NCBI GenBank assembly: GCA_913050185.1
Contig: CAJXBA010000004.1
Span: 1-61,500 of the forward strand
Length of the DNA: 61,500 nt
Direction: 5' to 3'
DNA from: an uncultured Pelagibacteraceae bacterium
GTDB lineage: Bacteria > Pseudomonadota > Alphaproteobacteria > Pelagibacterales > Pelagibacteraceae
The notes beneath the pieces are model-generated. The model saw only the letters and a list, made by a program, of their open reading frames with translations, was not told the origin of the DNA and ran no database searches. This document shows, piece after piece, positions 18,484-28,232 of this stretch (position 1 is its first letter; every line of letters begins with the position of its first letter). The position numbers were made by a program, and so were the translations under genes.

Positions 18484-18924
18484 ATGACAAAAAAAATACT
18501 AATAATAAATGGACCTAATTTAAATCTTCTCGGTGAAAGAGAAGAATCTAAATATGGAACAATCACTCTCGATGAACTTAAAAATAATTGTGAATCTCAT
18601 GCAAAATCGATTGGCTTTAAAATAAAATTTGAACAATCCAATATTGAGGGTGAAATAGTAACAATGATACAAAAAGCTAAAGGTATTTTTGACGGAATAA
18701 TTATTAATGCTGCTGGATATACACATACTTCAGTTGCAATTTTGGACGCTCTTCTTGCAATAAAATTACCTACAATAGAAGTTCATATAACAAATATATA
18801 TAATCGTGAAGAATTTAGAAAAAAATCTTTAATAAGCAAAGCTGCAAGAGGAATTATTTGTGGATTCGGTATAAATGGATATATTATGGCATTAGATTCC
18901 ATGAAAGAAATTTATAATAAATAA
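18484..18924 (+). CDS. aroQ: type II 3-dehydroquinate dehydratase
   Basis: A 146-aa dodecameric-type dehydroquinase catalysing the third step of the shikimate pathway. Signatures: INGPNLNLLGERE, the catalytic Tyr in SKYGTITL, the IINAAGYTHTSVAI block and EVHITNIYNREEFR with the catalytic His. No Shine-Dalgarno is visible in the 23 bp before the ATG, so a very short leader or leaderless message is possible. accB follows after 1 bp. Confidence 0.96.
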   Translation: MTKKILIINGPNLNLLGEREESKYGTITLDELKNNCESHAKSIGFKIKFEQSNIEGEIVTMIQKAKGIFDGIIINAAGYTHTSVAILDALLAIKLPTIEVHITNIYNREEFRKKSLISKAARGIICGFGINGYIMALDSMKEIYNK

Positions 18925-18925
18925 A

Positions 18926-19342
18926 ATGAAAATAAATAAAAAAATTATTGAAGAACTAACTGAATATTTAAAAGAATTTAAACTTAGTGAAATTGAGTAT
19001 GCCGAGGGTACAACTAAGGTAAAAGTTTCTCGGTCAATAAGAAACCCAAATGTTGTGTCTGAAGAAATAAAAGAAAAACAGCCTGTTATTAAGGAAAACA
19101 TTGATTCGGATTTAAAAGTAACATCACCAATAGTTGGAACAGTATATTTGGCCGTAGAACCTGGCGGAAAAAAATTTGTAAAAGTGGGTCAAAAAATTAA
19201 AAAAGGACAAACCATCATGATTGTTGAAGCAATGAAAACTATGAATCATGTTCCTTCCACTTATGATGGCACAGTTAGTAAAATCCTAGTTAATGATGGT
19301 GAGCCTGTAGAATTCGGACAATCTCTTATTTCAATTAAATAA
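18926..19342 (+). CDS. accB: acetyl-CoA carboxylase biotin carboxyl carrier protein
   Basis: A 138-aa BCCP. An N-terminal helical region is followed by a short linker and a C-terminal biotinyl domain starting near residue 65 (VTSPIVGTVYLAVEPG). The biotinylated Lys104 sits in EAMKTMNHV. It shuttles CO2 from AccC to the carboxyltransferase for malonyl-CoA synthesis. It overlaps accC by 1 nt (TAATG). The aroQ-accB-accC order is widespread in proteobacteria. Confidence 0.96.
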   Translation: MKINKKIIEELTEYLKEFKLSEIEYAEGTTKVKVSRSIRNPNVVSEEIKEKQPVIKENIDSDLKVTSPIVGTVYLAVEPGGKKFVKVGQKIKKGQTIMIVEAMKTMNHVPSTYDGTVSKILVNDGEPVEFGQSLISIK

Positions 19343-20679
19343 TGTTTAAAAAAATCTTAGTCGCTAACCGTGGAGAGATAGCGGTTCGCATAATTAGAGC
19401 TTGTAAGGAATGGGGAATATCAACGGTAGCAGTACATTCTGACGTTGACGCTGACTCCATGCATGTAAGATTAGCGGACGAAAGTATTTGTATAGGATCA
19501 CACCAACCTCAAAATAGTTATTTAAATATTGCTGCTTTAATGTCTGCTGTTGATGTAACTGGAGCAGAAGCAATTCATCCAGGGTATGGATTCTTGTCAG
19601 AAAATGCTCAGTTTGCAGAAATTGTTACTAAACATGGAATAAAATTTATTGGACCCAGTCCTGATTTAATTAAAAAAATGGGAGATAAAATTGAAGCTAG
19701 AAAAATTGCAAAAGAAAATGGATTACCTGTAATAGAAGGTTCTGCTGGAAATGTTAACTCAGTTGATGAAGCAAAAAAAATTAGCGAGAATATTGGATAC
19801 CCAGTTTTAATTAAAGCTGCGGGTGGCGGTGGAGGAAAAGGCATGAAAGTCGCTAAGGAACCTGAGAAATTGGATCAATTGTTTCTTATGGCTAAACTGG
19901 AGGCAAAAAAATATTTTAAAAATGACAATATATATATAGAAAAATATTATAATAATCCTAGACATATAGAAGTGCAAATTATGTCAGGAAAAAATAGAAC
20001 TGTTCATTTATATGAAAGAGATTGTTCGGTTCAAAGAAAATATCAAAAACTAATAGAAGAAACTCCTAGTCCAGTTATTGATGAAAAAATAAGATCGGAT
20101 TTATTAAATAAAACTATAAAAATGGTAGAAAAAATTGGTTATGAAGGCGCCGGTACAGTTGAATATATATATGAAAATGGAAAGTTTTATTTTCTTGAAA
20201 TGAATACAAGAGTTCAAGTTGAACATCCAATAACAGAAATGACTACAGGAATAGACATAGTCAAAGAACAAATATGTATAGCAAATACAGGTAATACAGC
20301 CTTAACTCAAAATGATATTAAACCAAGGGGACACGCAATTGAGTGTAGAATTAACGCTGAAGATCCAAGCAAGAATTTTCAACCATCACCAGGAATAATT
20401 AATGTTTGTCACCAGGCTTCAGGATTTAGAACAAGGGTTGATGGAGCCATTTTTCAAGGATGCAAAATTACACCATATTATGACAGTTTAATTTGCAAAT
20501 TAATATGCCATGGTCGTAATAGAAAAGAAGCAATACAGAGAATGCTTAGAGCTTTAGATGAATTCGTAATTGAGGGAATAACCACAACAATTAATTTACA
20601 TAAAAAAATACTAAGCCATGAAAAATTTATTAGTTCTGATTTTGATGTAAATTGGTTGGCCGACGAATCATTTTATTAA
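19342..20679 (+). CDS. accC: acetyl-CoA carboxylase biotin carboxylase
   Basis: A 445-aa ATP-grasp biotin carboxylase. Visible blocks: KILVANRGEIAVRIIRA, HPGYGFLSENAQFA, the glycine-rich GGGGKGMKV loop, ERDCSVQRKYQKLIEE and MNTRVQVEHPITEM. It carboxylates biotin on AccB using ATP and bicarbonate. The length equals the E. coli enzyme within a few residues. Its end overlaps the convergent DUF2155 gene by 4 nt. Confidence 0.97.
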   Translation: MFKKILVANRGEIAVRIIRACKEWGISTVAVHSDVDADSMHVRLADESICIGSHQPQNSYLNIAALMSAVDVTGAEAIHPGYGFLSENAQFAEIVTKHGIKFIGPSPDLIKKMGDKIEARKIAKENGLPVIEGSAGNVNSVDEAKKISENIGYPVLIKAAGGGGGKGMKVAKEPEKLDQLFLMAKLEAKKYFKNDNIYIEKYYNNPRHIEVQIMSGKNRTVHLYERDCSVQRKYQKLIEETPSPVIDEKIRSDLLNKTIKMVEKIGYEGAGTVEYIYENGKFYFLEMNTRVQVEHPITEMTTGIDIVKEQICIANTGNTALTQNDIKPRGHAIECRINAEDPSKNFQPSPGIINVCHQASGFRTRVDGAIFQGCKITPYYDSLICKLICHGRNRKEAIQRMLRALDEFVIEGITTTINLHKKILSHEKFISSDFDVNWLADESFY

Positions 20680-21209
20680 ATGTTTTCACAGCTTGTAAGC
20701 CATAAATCATAGACCGGATGATCAATTGATTGAAGAGTAGGGCCAGATACAAAAGTCCAGCCATTAAATAAAAAAACTTGATTATTATCCTTAGCTGACA
20801 AATCTTTAACTTGTATGTAAGCAACAGTATCGGAAGTATCTTTGTTTACTGAGAGTTGACATTTAAAGGCTTTGATTTCTAGTGAACCAAAAAAACTTTT
20901 GTCACCAATCGCCAATCTAATAGAAGACGTTTTTGCTGTTATTTTGTCTAGAGCTGTTAGATTTATATAAACTTTATCACTCTTTGCTGATTTATGTTCG
21001 CTAGAAGAAATGATTTTTTTTTTGTCTATAATAATGTTTTTATCTTCAACACTCTCTAATTCGTCCTTATCTTCTTCAAAAGTTGGAGATAATTCTTCCA
21101 AATTTATTAGAGGAACTATTTCTATTTTATCTTCTGCAAATGTAGAGAAAGTACCAATCAAAAAAAAAATAAAGATCAAAAAAAAAATTTTAGTATTTCC
21201 ATATTTCAT
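20676..21209 (-). CDS. DUF2155 family exported protein
   Basis: A 177-aa protein with an N-terminal signal sequence (about residues 8-25, FFLIFIFFLIGTFSTFA). The C-terminal domain (about 85-175), running from LDKITAKTSSIRLAIGDKSFFGSLEIKA to PVYDLWLTSC, matches DUF2155, a domain of unknown function common in alphaproteobacteria. Two cysteines (in KCQL and TSC) could form a disulfide in the periplasm. The start overlaps the end of the NDUFA12-like gene by 20 nt. Confidence 0.82.
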   Translation of the reverse strand: MKYGNTKIFFLIFIFFLIGTFSTFAEDKIEIVPLINLEELSPTFEEDKDELESVEDKNIIIDKKKIISSSEHKSAKSDKVYINLTALDKITAKTSSIRLAIGDKSFFGSLEIKAFKCQLSVNKDTSDTVAYIQVKDLSAKDNNQVFLFNGWTFVSGPTLQSIDHPVYDLWLTSCENI

Positions 21210-21558
21210 ACTTTTTCATACTTTTCTTGTCATCGGAGCTTAATAAACCATCCGGTTTATAGGCTTTGGCTGTTCCCGTTAAATTTTCTTCATGTTTTTT
21301 TTGCCACTTGAATTTATTTGAACTGTCTAAGGGTTTTTTATCTTTTAAAAAATGTATCCACATATGCCACTCTGCAGGAATTGTCGATGATTCAACTTTG
21401 TTATTATAAATTACCCATCTTTTTCCCTTGAAATTAAAATAGTACTTGTTACCGAATTGATCCTTGCCAGCAAACTTTCCTGTGAAAAAAGTATAAATAA
21501 AAGTGCCTACAGTTTGTCGATTCCACCACGTAAAAATTTGTTTAATAAATCCTGTCAT
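21190..21558 (-). CDS. NADH:ubiquinone oxidoreductase 17.2 kDa subunit-like (NDUFA12 family)
   Basis: About 122 aa. The opening FIKQIFTWWNRQTVGTFIYT, then GKDQFGNKYYF, RWVIYNN, IPAEWHMWIHF and the HEENLTGTAKAYKPDG tail match COG3761/NDUFA12, an accessory subunit of complex I found in alphaproteobacteria and mitochondria. I chose the ATG at 21558 because AAGGA lies 7 nt before it; an ATG 15 bp upstream (21573) with AAGG is an alternative giving 127 aa. The DUF2155 gene follows, overlapping. Confidence 0.9.
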   Translation of the reverse strand: MTGFIKQIFTWWNRQTVGTFIYTFFTGKFAGKDQFGNKYYFNFKGKRWVIYNNKVESSTIPAEWHMWIHFLKDKKPLDSSNKFKWQKKHEENLTGTAKAYKPDGLLSSDDKKSMKKYEIWKY

Positions 21559-21573
21559 AAAATTTTCCTTCAT

Positions 21574-21715
21574 TTCACAGCCTTATCCTTCTAAAATAAA
21601 TGTACACACAATTATGAATTGTAAATAATTTATTAGATATAAAATATATTTAGTATATATCATATAAACATACACGATATATAAAAAAAATAATTAAATC
21701 TTGGAGACCGTATTT
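21574..21715. other. divergent intergenic region, extremely AT-rich
   Basis: Spacer of about 140 bp between the NDUFA12-like and NrdJ-like genes. It holds an 8-bp dyad, TATATATC (21654-21661) and GATATATA (21676-21683), possibly chance in such AT-rich DNA. Promoters for both genes should lie here, but no single -35/-10 pair stands out. I see no cobalamin riboswitch or clear NrdR box. Confidence 0.4.
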
Positions 21716-22573
21716 ATGTCAAAGTATTTAGTAGAAACGTTTTATACCTGCACGTTTAAAATAATTCACAAACTTGATGAGTTGAACGAGAAGAAGCTTT
21801 CTGAGCTTGAAAATCGCAATGATGGCAAAGTTGAGATAATCGATGTTAGATTAAATAATAGAAAAACTAAAACTGTTAACCATGAAAATAAAGATGTGCA
21901 TTCAGATGAATTGATCACCGAAAAAATTCCCAATATTTCCTCTTTGGTTAATGAAACAGTTATCAATTCAAATAAATTACAGGGTGCAAATGACTTCAAT
22001 AGAAAAGGTACTAACGTTCAAAAACTGAATAAAAACACGACCAATAGATCGAAAATGCCTGATAGAAGAAAAGGTTACATACAAAAAATTTCAATAGGAG
22101 ATCATAAAATATACTTACACACTGGCGAATATGATGATGGAAAAGTTGGTGAAATTTTTATCGATATGAACAAAGAAGGTGAACTTGTAAAAGCGTTAAT
22201 GAACAATTTTGCAATAGCTATTTCTCTGGGCCTTCAGTATGGCGTGCCACTGGATGAATTTGTTGATGCTTTTATTGAAACTAAGTTTGAACCATCTGGA
22301 GAAATTAAAGGTAATGATAGAATTTTAAACGCCTCTTCAATTTTAGATTATATTTTTAGAGAACTAGCCATATCATATCTGGGAAGAGAAGATCTTGCAC
22401 ACACACCTTCTATTAACAAAACTTTGAATGATAAAGTTATAGGCGATGATGAGGATGAAGCTTTTCTGAAATTGGTAAAAAATATTACAAGCAAGGGTTT
22501 TGTAAGAAGCAACTATAAAGACAAACTCGTTGATTTAAGCAACGTAAGAATTAATTTGAAAAGCAAAAAATAG
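21716..22573 (+). CDS. orphan NrdJ C-terminal-domain (TSCPD-type) protein
   Basis: A 285-aa protein. Residues about 124-239 closely resemble the C-terminal region of adenosylcobalamin-dependent (class II) ribonucleotide reductase Nrd[50 protein letters not shown] and [15 protein letters not shown]. The catalytic barrel is absent, as are the C-terminal redox cysteines; the only Cys is Cys12. Residues 1-52 form a separate small domain and 53-120 a polar linker. The start is the ATG at 21716, because GGAGA (21703-21707) precedes it; a TTG at 21701 overlaps that Shine-Dalgarno. The function is unknown; a regulatory role in RNR or nucleotide metabolism is inference. Confidence 0.75.
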   Translation: MSKYLVETFYTCTFKIIHKLDELNEKKLSELENRNDGKVEIIDVRLNNRKTKTVNHENKDVHSDELITEKIPNISSLVNETVINSNKLQGANDFNRKGTNVQKLNKNTTNRSKMPDRRKGYIQKISIGDHKIYLHTGEYDDGKVGEIFIDMNKEGELVKALMNNFAIAISLGLQYGVPLDEFVDAFIETKFEPSGEIKGNDRILNASSILDYIFRELAISYLGREDLAHTPSINKTLNDKVIGDDEDEAFLKLVKNITSKGFVRSNYKDKLVDLSNVRINLKSKK

Positions 22574-22577
22574 AAAA

Positions 22578-24371
22578 TTACTTTTTCTTTTCTAAAACTT
22601 TAATATTTAACTCTTTTAATTGAGTTTCGTTGACTTTTGAAGGTGCTCCCATTAATAAATCTTCAGCGTTTTGATTCATTGGAAACAGAGTAACTTCGCG
22701 GATGTTTTCCTTATTAGCCAGCAGCATAACAATTCGATCTATTCCAGGAGCTATACCACCATGAGGTGGGGCACCATAAGAAAGTGCCTTGATCATACCT
22801 CCAAATTTTTTGTCAACTTCTTCTTTTGAATAGCCAACTTTTGAAAATACTTTGTACATTAATTCTGGTAAATGATTTCTTATTGCTCCTGATGATATTT
22901 CCGAACCATTACATACCAAGTCGTATTGATACGCGAGTATTGATAAAGGATCAGATTTTTCAAAATTTAATGGATTAATTTGAGGCATTGAAAAAGGGTT
23001 ATGATTGAAATCAATTTTTTTTTCTTTTTCGTCATATTGATACATAGGAAAGTCGATTATCCAACAAAATTCAAACTTATTGTTATCTATAAGGTTAAGT
23101 TCATGACCTAATTTTTGTCTTGCTATTCCAGAAATTTTTTCAGCATTGTTTTTTGTGTCACATGAGAAAAAAATAGAGTCATTTTCCTTTAAATTACAAA
23201 CTTTTATCAAGTCATTAATTGCTCTTTCTGAAAAAAATTTTGCTATTGGTCCTTTGCCAAGAAGATTATTTCCAATTTTCTCTAGAGTTATATAACCTAA
23301 ACCTTTGGCCCCCATTTCTTTAGCCCAATTATTGTACCCATCAAAAAAATTTCTGGGTTTTGATGATGTCTTTGGAGCAGGTATTGCACGCACAATTGCA
23401 CCTTTGGAAATAGATTTTTTAAAAATATCTAATTTGACATCCTCTCTATTAATTATTTCTGTTACATCAAATATCTCTATTGGATTTCTCAAGTCTGGCT
23501 TATCAGTGCCATATTTTAACATCGAATCTTTATATTTGATTCTTTTAAAAGGTGTTTTGGAGACAATTTTATTTTTTCCAAATTCGTTAAATACCTCAAA
23601 AAAAATAGGTTCCAATGTTTTAAAAATATCTTCCTGCTCTACGAAAGACATTTCAATATCTAATTGATAGTGTTCTCCGGGACTCCTATCCGCTCTACTA
23701 TCTTCATCTCTAAAGCAAGGTGCTATTTGAAAATATTTGTCAAAACCAGAAATCATAACCATTTGTTTAAATTGTTGAGGCGCCTGAGGTAGTGCATAAA
23801 ATTTACCGGGGTGCAATCTACTAGGAACTAAAAAATCCCTAGCACCTTCTGGGCTGGAAGCTGCTAATATCGGTGTTTGAAATTCTAAAAAACCACTACT
23901 TATCATTTTATTTCTTATAAAAGAAATTATTTTTGATCTCAAAACAATATTACGATGCATTTCTTCTCGCCTTAAATCTATAAATCTATACTTCAATCTT
24001 ATCTCCTCAGGATAGTCCTGTTCTCCAAAAACGGGCATGGGTAAATCTTTTGCAGCAGATAAAACTTCAAATGATGAAACTGCAATTTCTATTTCTCCTG
24101 TAAATAAATCTTTGTTAATTGTATCAACCGATCTTTTTACAACTTTACCTGATACACAAACTACAGATTCAGGTTTTGCTCTCTCTATTTTCTTAAAAAA
24201 AGTGCTGCTATTTTCTGCAACACACTGTGATAAACCATAATGGTCTCTCAGATCAAAAAAAAGAAGATTCCCATGATCTCTTTTTCTATGAATCCAACCT
24301 GAAAGCTTGACGGCTTTACCAGTATCTCCTTTAGTTAGTTCTGAACACTTATGAGTTCTATATTTGTTCAA
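22578..24371 (-). CDS. aspS: aspartyl-tRNA synthetase, TTG start
   Basis: A 597-aa class II synthetase. The N-terminal OB domain begins [15 protein letters not shown]...[12 protein letters not shown], as in bacterial AspRS. Class II motifs include [24 protein letters not shown] (motif 2 region) and [13 protein letters not shown] (motif 3). The bacterial GAD insert lies between. The start is TTG at 24371-24369, supported by AGAAGGA 6 nt upstream and by alignment of the family N-terminus; no in-frame ATG fits. It follows hda by 20 bp, so DUF2066-hda-aspS is probably one unit. Confidence 0.96.
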   Translation of the reverse strand: MNKYRTHKCSELTKGDTGKAVKLSGWIHRKRDHGNLLFFDLRDHYGLSQCVAENSSTFFKKIERAKPESVVCVSGKVVKRSVDTINKDLFTGEIEIAVSSFEVLSAAKDLPMPVFGEQDYPEEIRLKYRFIDLRREEMHRNIVLRSKIISFIRNKMISSGFLEFQTPILAASSPEGARDFLVPSRLHPGKFYALPQAPQQFKQMVMISGFDKYFQIAPCFRDEDSRADRSPGEHYQLDIEMSFVEQEDIFKTLEPIFFEVFNEFGKNKIVSKTPFKRIKYKDSMLKYGTDKPDLRNPIEIFDVTEIINREDVKLDIFKKSISKGAIVRAIPAPKTSSKPRNFFDGYNNWAKEMGAKGLGYITLEKIGNNLLGKGPIAKFFSERAINDLIKVCNLKENDSIFFSCDTKNNAEKISGIARQKLGHELNLIDNNKFEFCWIIDFPMYQYDEKEKKIDFNHNPFSMPQINPLNFEKSDPLSILAYQYDLVCNGSEISSGAIRNHLPELMYKVFSKVGYSKEEVDKKFGGMIKALSYGAPPHGGIAPGIDRIVMLLANKENIREVTLFPMNQNAEDLLMGAPSKVNETQLKELNIKVLEKKK

Positions 24372-24391
24372 ATCGATTCCTTCTCATGAAT

Positions 24392-25051
24392 TTATATCAT
24401 TTTTAATACTTCTTTAATTAATTTTAAACTAAATGGACTACCTTTTTTTAATGAATATTTATCTAAAATCAAAATAAATTGAGATATTTTTTCATAGGAT
24501 CTGTCTATTCTTTTTATTATGTAATCGATATGCTTTTTTTCAATCTTTATTTGTTTATCTGAAAAGCTTTTTGCCAGAATAACGCTGATTAAATCATCGT
24601 CGGGAAGCTTGATTGCAAAACTTATACAACTTTTAATTCTAGAATTTAAATCAGGTAATTGAAATTTGTATGTGTTAATTGGCTTGTTAGAAGTAATTAA
24701 GAGATATTTATTATCTTGTAAGACGTTATTCCATAACGAAAATAGTAGATTTTCTGAAATTTTACTATCTAAATTTTCAATTATCAAAGCTTCCTTTGTT
24801 TTAAATTGAAGAAAAACTTTATCATTTAATTTGTTTGATTGAATCTCAAATGTTGTTGTTTTGTTTTTTAAAATTGATGTTAAATGTGTTTTACCTGATC
24901 CTGCTGGACCAAATATGTTAACAATTCTTTTAATCCATTTAGGCCAGCTATTTATAAAATCGTATGCTTGTTTATTACTTGAAGAAACATAAAAATCTTC
25001 CTTCAAATAAACTTTACTTGTTGGAAATTTAAGGATTAATTGGTCACTCAT
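24392..25051 (-). CDS. hda: HdaA-type DnaA-related replication regulator
   Basis: A 219-aa AAA+ protein resembling DnaA domain III without the DNA-binding domain. The P-loop is FGPAGSGKTHL (residues 47-57), with a DnaA-like sensor region LLITSNKPINTYKFQLPDLNSRI. Hda/HdaA with the sliding clamp stimulates hydrolysis of DnaA-bound ATP and prevents over-initiation. It overlaps the DUF2066 gene by 8 nt, a gene order I recall from many alphaproteobacteria. Confidence 0.85.
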   Translation of the reverse strand: MSDQLILKFPTSKVYLKEDFYVSSSNKQAYDFINSWPKWIKRIVNIFGPAGSGKTHLTSILKNKTTTFEIQSNKLNDKVFLQFKTKEALIIENLDSKISENLLFSLWNNVLQDNKYLLITSNKPINTYKFQLPDLNSRIKSCISFAIKLPDDDLISVILAKSFSDKQIKIEKKHIDYIIKRIDRSYEKISQFILILDKYSLKKGSPFSLKLIKEVLKMI

Positions 25052-26126
25052 CTAAATAAATCTCCCAATATCCTTGGTCATTTTTCAATCGATAATCAAA
25101 TTTTAAAAGCTCTGTCTTCAATCTTTTAGGATTACCATAATAATCAATTTTAAAAAAAGAATTGTTAATATCTAATTCTTCTAGAGAAAAATTGTTGACA
25201 AAATCTATGTTATAAAAAATATTTTTTAACTGGTCCAAATCCTGAAGTTTAGTATAGCTAAATTTTATTCTTATTGACAATGGAACTGATGGATTAATAA
25301 GATTTTCTTTTTTCCAAATTTCTGTGATTTGTGTCTTTAAATTTTTCAAAATAAAATATAATCTTGTCTCATTATTTATATCATCAAGTTCGTATGAAAA
25401 ATTTTTACTCGTTTTACTCTTCTCGAAGTTTATTTTAAGATGAATGTCTAGCTGTTTGTTTTGAAAGTTTATTAGTGCAAAAATAAAATTTTTAGTATCA
25501 TATTTATTGACAAAATCATTAATATTCAAATCTTCAATTCTATTTTTCGTTTCCTTTATTTTAGAAATATCATCTAAATCTTCTAATGGAAGTATAAAAT
25601 TTATTAGTTCATTTGTAATTTCAATATCTATCCATTTTTTGTAAAAAAAATTTTCGTAAAAATCCTGCATTTCATCATTTATAAAAAGCATTGGAAAGAA
25701 AACTGCTGAAATATTTTTCTGTTGCGAAAATGAAATATTTTTTTGACCAAGGAACTTTTTAATTTTAGCTTCATTATAATATATTCTAAAATTCGCTTTA
25801 TACTCGTTTTTTCTGTATGTCTCCTCATAAATTTGAAAGCTTTTTATTAAATTTTTTATTTTATTCAAACTTATATTACTTATTTTATTTGAGTCTTTTG
25901 ATAACAAAATTCTAGACATAAGAATTTCAAATGATTTTAAAAACGCTTTGTCGATATATTTTTCCCTTGAAAAATTTATATCTATCTCACCTTTGACTTT
26001 AATATTATCGATAACAAAAACATTTTCTTTTGAATAACTTTTTGAAAGCAAAATCACCAAAAATATTATTGTTGTCAAAACAATAAAAACACATCTTCTA
26101 AACTTAAATATAAAATATTTAAACAT
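25044..26126 (-). CDS. DUF2066-like exported or membrane-anchored protein
   Basis: A 360-aa protein with a strong N-terminal hydrophobic segment (about residues 12-28, VFIVLTTIIFLVILLSKS) followed by a Lys/Asn-rich region. The layout and position directly upstream of hda match DUF2066 proteins, whose function is unknown. Residues 36-120 (IDNIKVKGEIDINFSREKYIDKAFLKSFEIL) fit the family N-terminus. Primary sequence similarity is weak, so the family call leans on context. Confidence 0.6.
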   Translation of the reverse strand: MFKYFIFKFRRCVFIVLTTIIFLVILLSKSYSKENVFVIDNIKVKGEIDINFSREKYIDKAFLKSFEILMSRILLSKDSNKISNISLNKIKNLIKSFQIYEETYRKNEYKANFRIYYNEAKIKKFLGQKNISFSQQKNISAVFFPMLFINDEMQDFYENFFYKKWIDIEITNELINFILPLEDLDDISKIKETKNRIEDLNINDFVNKYDTKNFIFALINFQNKQLDIHLKINFEKSKTSKNFSYELDDINNETRLYFILKNLKTQITEIWKKENLINPSVPLSIRIKFSYTKLQDLDQLKNIFYNIDFVNNFSLEELDINNSFFKIDYYGNPKRLKTELLKFDYRLKNDQGYWEIYLDE

Positions 26127-26160
26127 TGAATAATATTTCTCACTAAATAGGTCTATAATA

Positions 26161-26208
26161 CTTATAAGAAAAGCGGTTTTAATAGGGCAAATGTTGATAA
26201 GTTGACAA
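26161..26208 (-). promoter_or_regulatory. candidate promoter(s) for the DUF2066-hda-aspS unit
   Basis: On the minus strand, TTGTCA (26208-26203) is followed after 18 nt by TATTAA (26184-26179), and TTGCCC (26190-26185) after 18 nt by TATAAG (26166-26161). The rest of the 144-bp gap (26127-26270) shows no gene and no clear terminator for ndk. Confidence 0.4.
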
Positions 26209-26270
26209 ATTACATTTCAAAAAAAACTGAAAAAGTTAGAAAAAAATACAAAAATTCGAAATTTAAAGGA

Positions 26271-26675
26271 TTATTTATTAAAGAAAAATTCTATTTCTGT
26301 TTTCGCATTTTCCAAACTGTCTGACCCATGCACTGAATTTTTATCAATTGAAATTCCATACATTTGTCTCAAAGTTCCAATATTTGCCTTTGAAGGATCC
26401 GTAGCACCTATAATTTCTCTATTTTTAATTACCGCATTTTCTCCCTCCAATACCATTACTATGATTGGCCCGGATGATAAATAATTACATAAATTTTCAT
26501 AAAATGCCTTTGTTTGATGTATTCTATAAAACTCTGCAGCTTCATCTTTGGTAATTTGTATTTTTTTATGTTTAAAAATTTTTAAGTTTTTTTTTTCATA
26601 AAAGGATTTTATTTTATCTTCCAAATTTCTCTCTACTGCGTCTGGCTTAATAATAGATAATGTTTGTTCGGTCAT
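26271..26675 (-). CDS. ndk: nucleoside diphosphate kinase
   Basis: A 134-aa enzyme (start MTEQTLSIIKPDAVERN) exchanging phosphate among nucleoside di- and triphosphates. The phosphohistidine is His116 in NSVHGSDSLENA. I use the ATG at 26675 because the family begins there; an upstream ATG at 26741 would add 22 residues inside the pepA frame. The ATG lies 4 bp after the pepA stop, suggesting translational coupling. Confidence 0.96.
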   Translation of the reverse strand: MTEQTLSIIKPDAVERNLEDKIKSFYEKKNLKIFKHKKIQITKDEAAEFYRIHQTKAFYENLCNYLSSGPIIVMVLEGENAVIKNREIIGATDPSKANIGTLRQMYGISIDKNSVHGSDSLENAKTEIEFFFNK

Positions 26676-26679
26676 ATCC

Positions 26680-28158
26680 TTACTCGTAATATTCTTTGAC
26701 CAAATAATTAAGTAACATAACGCCAAATCCGGTAGCTCCACCCGGATTTAAATTTGCTGCTTTTTTTGAAAAGGACATACCAGCAATATCTAAGTGAGCC
26801 CAAGGTGTCCTGTTTAAAATAAACCTTTGTAAAAATTGAGCTGCTGTTATAGAGCCAGCCCCTCCTACATAGTTGATATTTTGAACATCTGCTATTCGAG
26901 AATCTATTAATTTGTCGTAATTTTTATGTAGAGGTAGCCTCCAAACTTTTTCATTTACATTTTCACCAGCCTTGTAAATATTTTTTGATAATTCATCATT
27001 ATTTGAAAACAAACCTGCATACTCCTCTCCTAAACTGATAATTATAGCTCCTGTTAAGGTAGCTAGATCTACAATAAATTTTGGCTTGTACTTTTTTTCT
27101 GCAAAACTTAACGCATCGGCCAAAACAAGTCTTCCTTCCGCGTCAGTATTAAGCACTTCTATAGTTTTTCCTGAAAATGATTTAACAATATCACTCGGTC
27201 TTTGAGCATTACCACCGGGCATATTTTCAACCAAACCAACTACACCAATTGCATTAATTTTAGCCTTTCTTAAAGCAAATGATTTTAATAATCCTACAAC
27301 GACAGCTGACCCTGCCATATCGTATTTCATTTCTTCCATAAAGCGTGCTGGTTTTAAAGAAATACCACCAGTGTCAAAACAAACACCTTTTCCAACGAAA
27401 GCTAATGGTTTTTGATTTGATTTTTTTTTGCCATTCCATTCAATAGTTGCCAAATAAGATCCATTAACACTTCCTTGTCCAACACCTACTAGTGCGTTTA
27501 ATCCCAATCGTTTCATTTCTTTTTCATTATAAATTTTAATATTTAATCCAAATTTTGACAGTTTTTTTATTTCTTGTACGTAAGCTTTAGGATTTAATAT
27601 ATTTGGCGGCTCAGAAACTAAATCTCTAGTTAAAAATATACCTTTTTTTATAGCATCGTAGTATCTATATTCTTTTTCTATTGTGCTTTTGTTTGAAGTA
27701 ATAATTTTAAAATTAATTTCTTTATTGCCTTTTTCTTTACTTGAAGTTTTATACTTATCAAAAGTGTAGTTTTTTAAATTAAAACCAAAAATAAATTGTG
27801 AAAAAAAAATTACCGATTTTGTTTTATCAAAATCTAAACTATCCAAATAGAAATAAACTTTCTTAATGTTTTTAAATTTTTTTATATACGAAAATAAGTC
27901 GCCACCACTTTCTTGTGGAAAAAAACTTTTATATTTATTTTTTACTTTAATTATGAAGCATTTTTGTTTCTCTGAAATATCAAAAGAGCTTACTTCTTCA
28001 TCTTTTCTTTTTTTTTTTAATAACCTAAGAAAAGAATTAATTTTTTGAACAGTAATACTCGATAAAACATTTTGTTTATCTTTGAAGTTGTATTCTTCTG
28101 TCACGAATATAACGAAAGCTTCAATATCTGAACTTAAATTGGTTGCAAAACTTAACAT
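26680..28158 (-). CDS. pepA: leucyl aminopeptidase (M17 family)
   Basis: A 492-aa cytosolic metallo-aminopeptidase. The C-terminal catalytic half has VGKGVCFDTGGISLKPA, MKYDMAGSA and the signature NTDAEGRLVLADAL, which supply the two-metal site. The N-terminal half is divergent and Lys-rich. It removes N-terminal residues from peptides; E. coli PepA also binds DNA, but nothing here shows that. It is divergent from lptF with a 74-bp gap and heads a pepA-ndk pair. Confidence 0.95.
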   Translation of the reverse strand: MLSFATNLSSDIEAFVIFVTEEYNFKDKQNVLSSITVQKINSFLRLLKKKRKDEEVSSFDISEKQKCFIIKVKNKYKSFFPQESGGDLFSYIKKFKNIKKVYFYLDSLDFDKTKSVIFFSQFIFGFNLKNYTFDKYKTSSKEKGNKEINFKIITSNKSTIEKEYRYYDAIKKGIFLTRDLVSEPPNILNPKAYVQEIKKLSKFGLNIKIYNEKEMKRLGLNALVGVGQGSVNGSYLATIEWNGKKKSNQKPLAFVGKGVCFDTGGISLKPARFMEEMKYDMAGSAVVVGLLKSFALRKAKINAIGVVGLVENMPGGNAQRPSDIVKSFSGKTIEVLNTDAEGRLVLADALSFAEKKYKPKFIVDLATLTGAIIISLGEEYAGLFSNNDELSKNIYKAGENVNEKVWRLPLHKNYDKLIDSRIADVQNINYVGGAGSITAAQFLQRFILNRTPWAHLDIAGMSFSKKAANLNPGGATGFGVMLLNYLVKEYYE

Positions 28159-28181
28159 TTTTTCTTCCTTTAACGTATAAA

Positions 28182-28210
28182 TTGAATTCTATCCCAAGTT
28201 GTTTTATTAA
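28182..28210 (+). promoter_or_regulatory. candidate sigma-70 promoter of the lptF-ksgA operon
   Basis: TTGAAT (28182-28187), a 17-bp spacer and TATTAA (28205-28210) lie 22 bp upstream of the lptF ATG. No other space upstream is available, since pepA starts at 28158 on the other strand. Confidence 0.5.
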
Positions 28211-28232
28211 CTGTATATTATAGATATTTGAA

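Noticed and set aside
21654-21683. 8-bp TATATATC/GATATATA dyad as an NrdR box or operator
   Set aside because: It does not match the NrdR consensus and consists only of alternating A/T plus one G/C pair, easily formed by chance in such AT-rich DNA.
26671-26741. ATG at 26741 as the ndk start
   Set aside because: It lies within the pepA coding region and the added residues are not part of the nucleoside diphosphate kinase fold; the family begins at the ATG at 26675.
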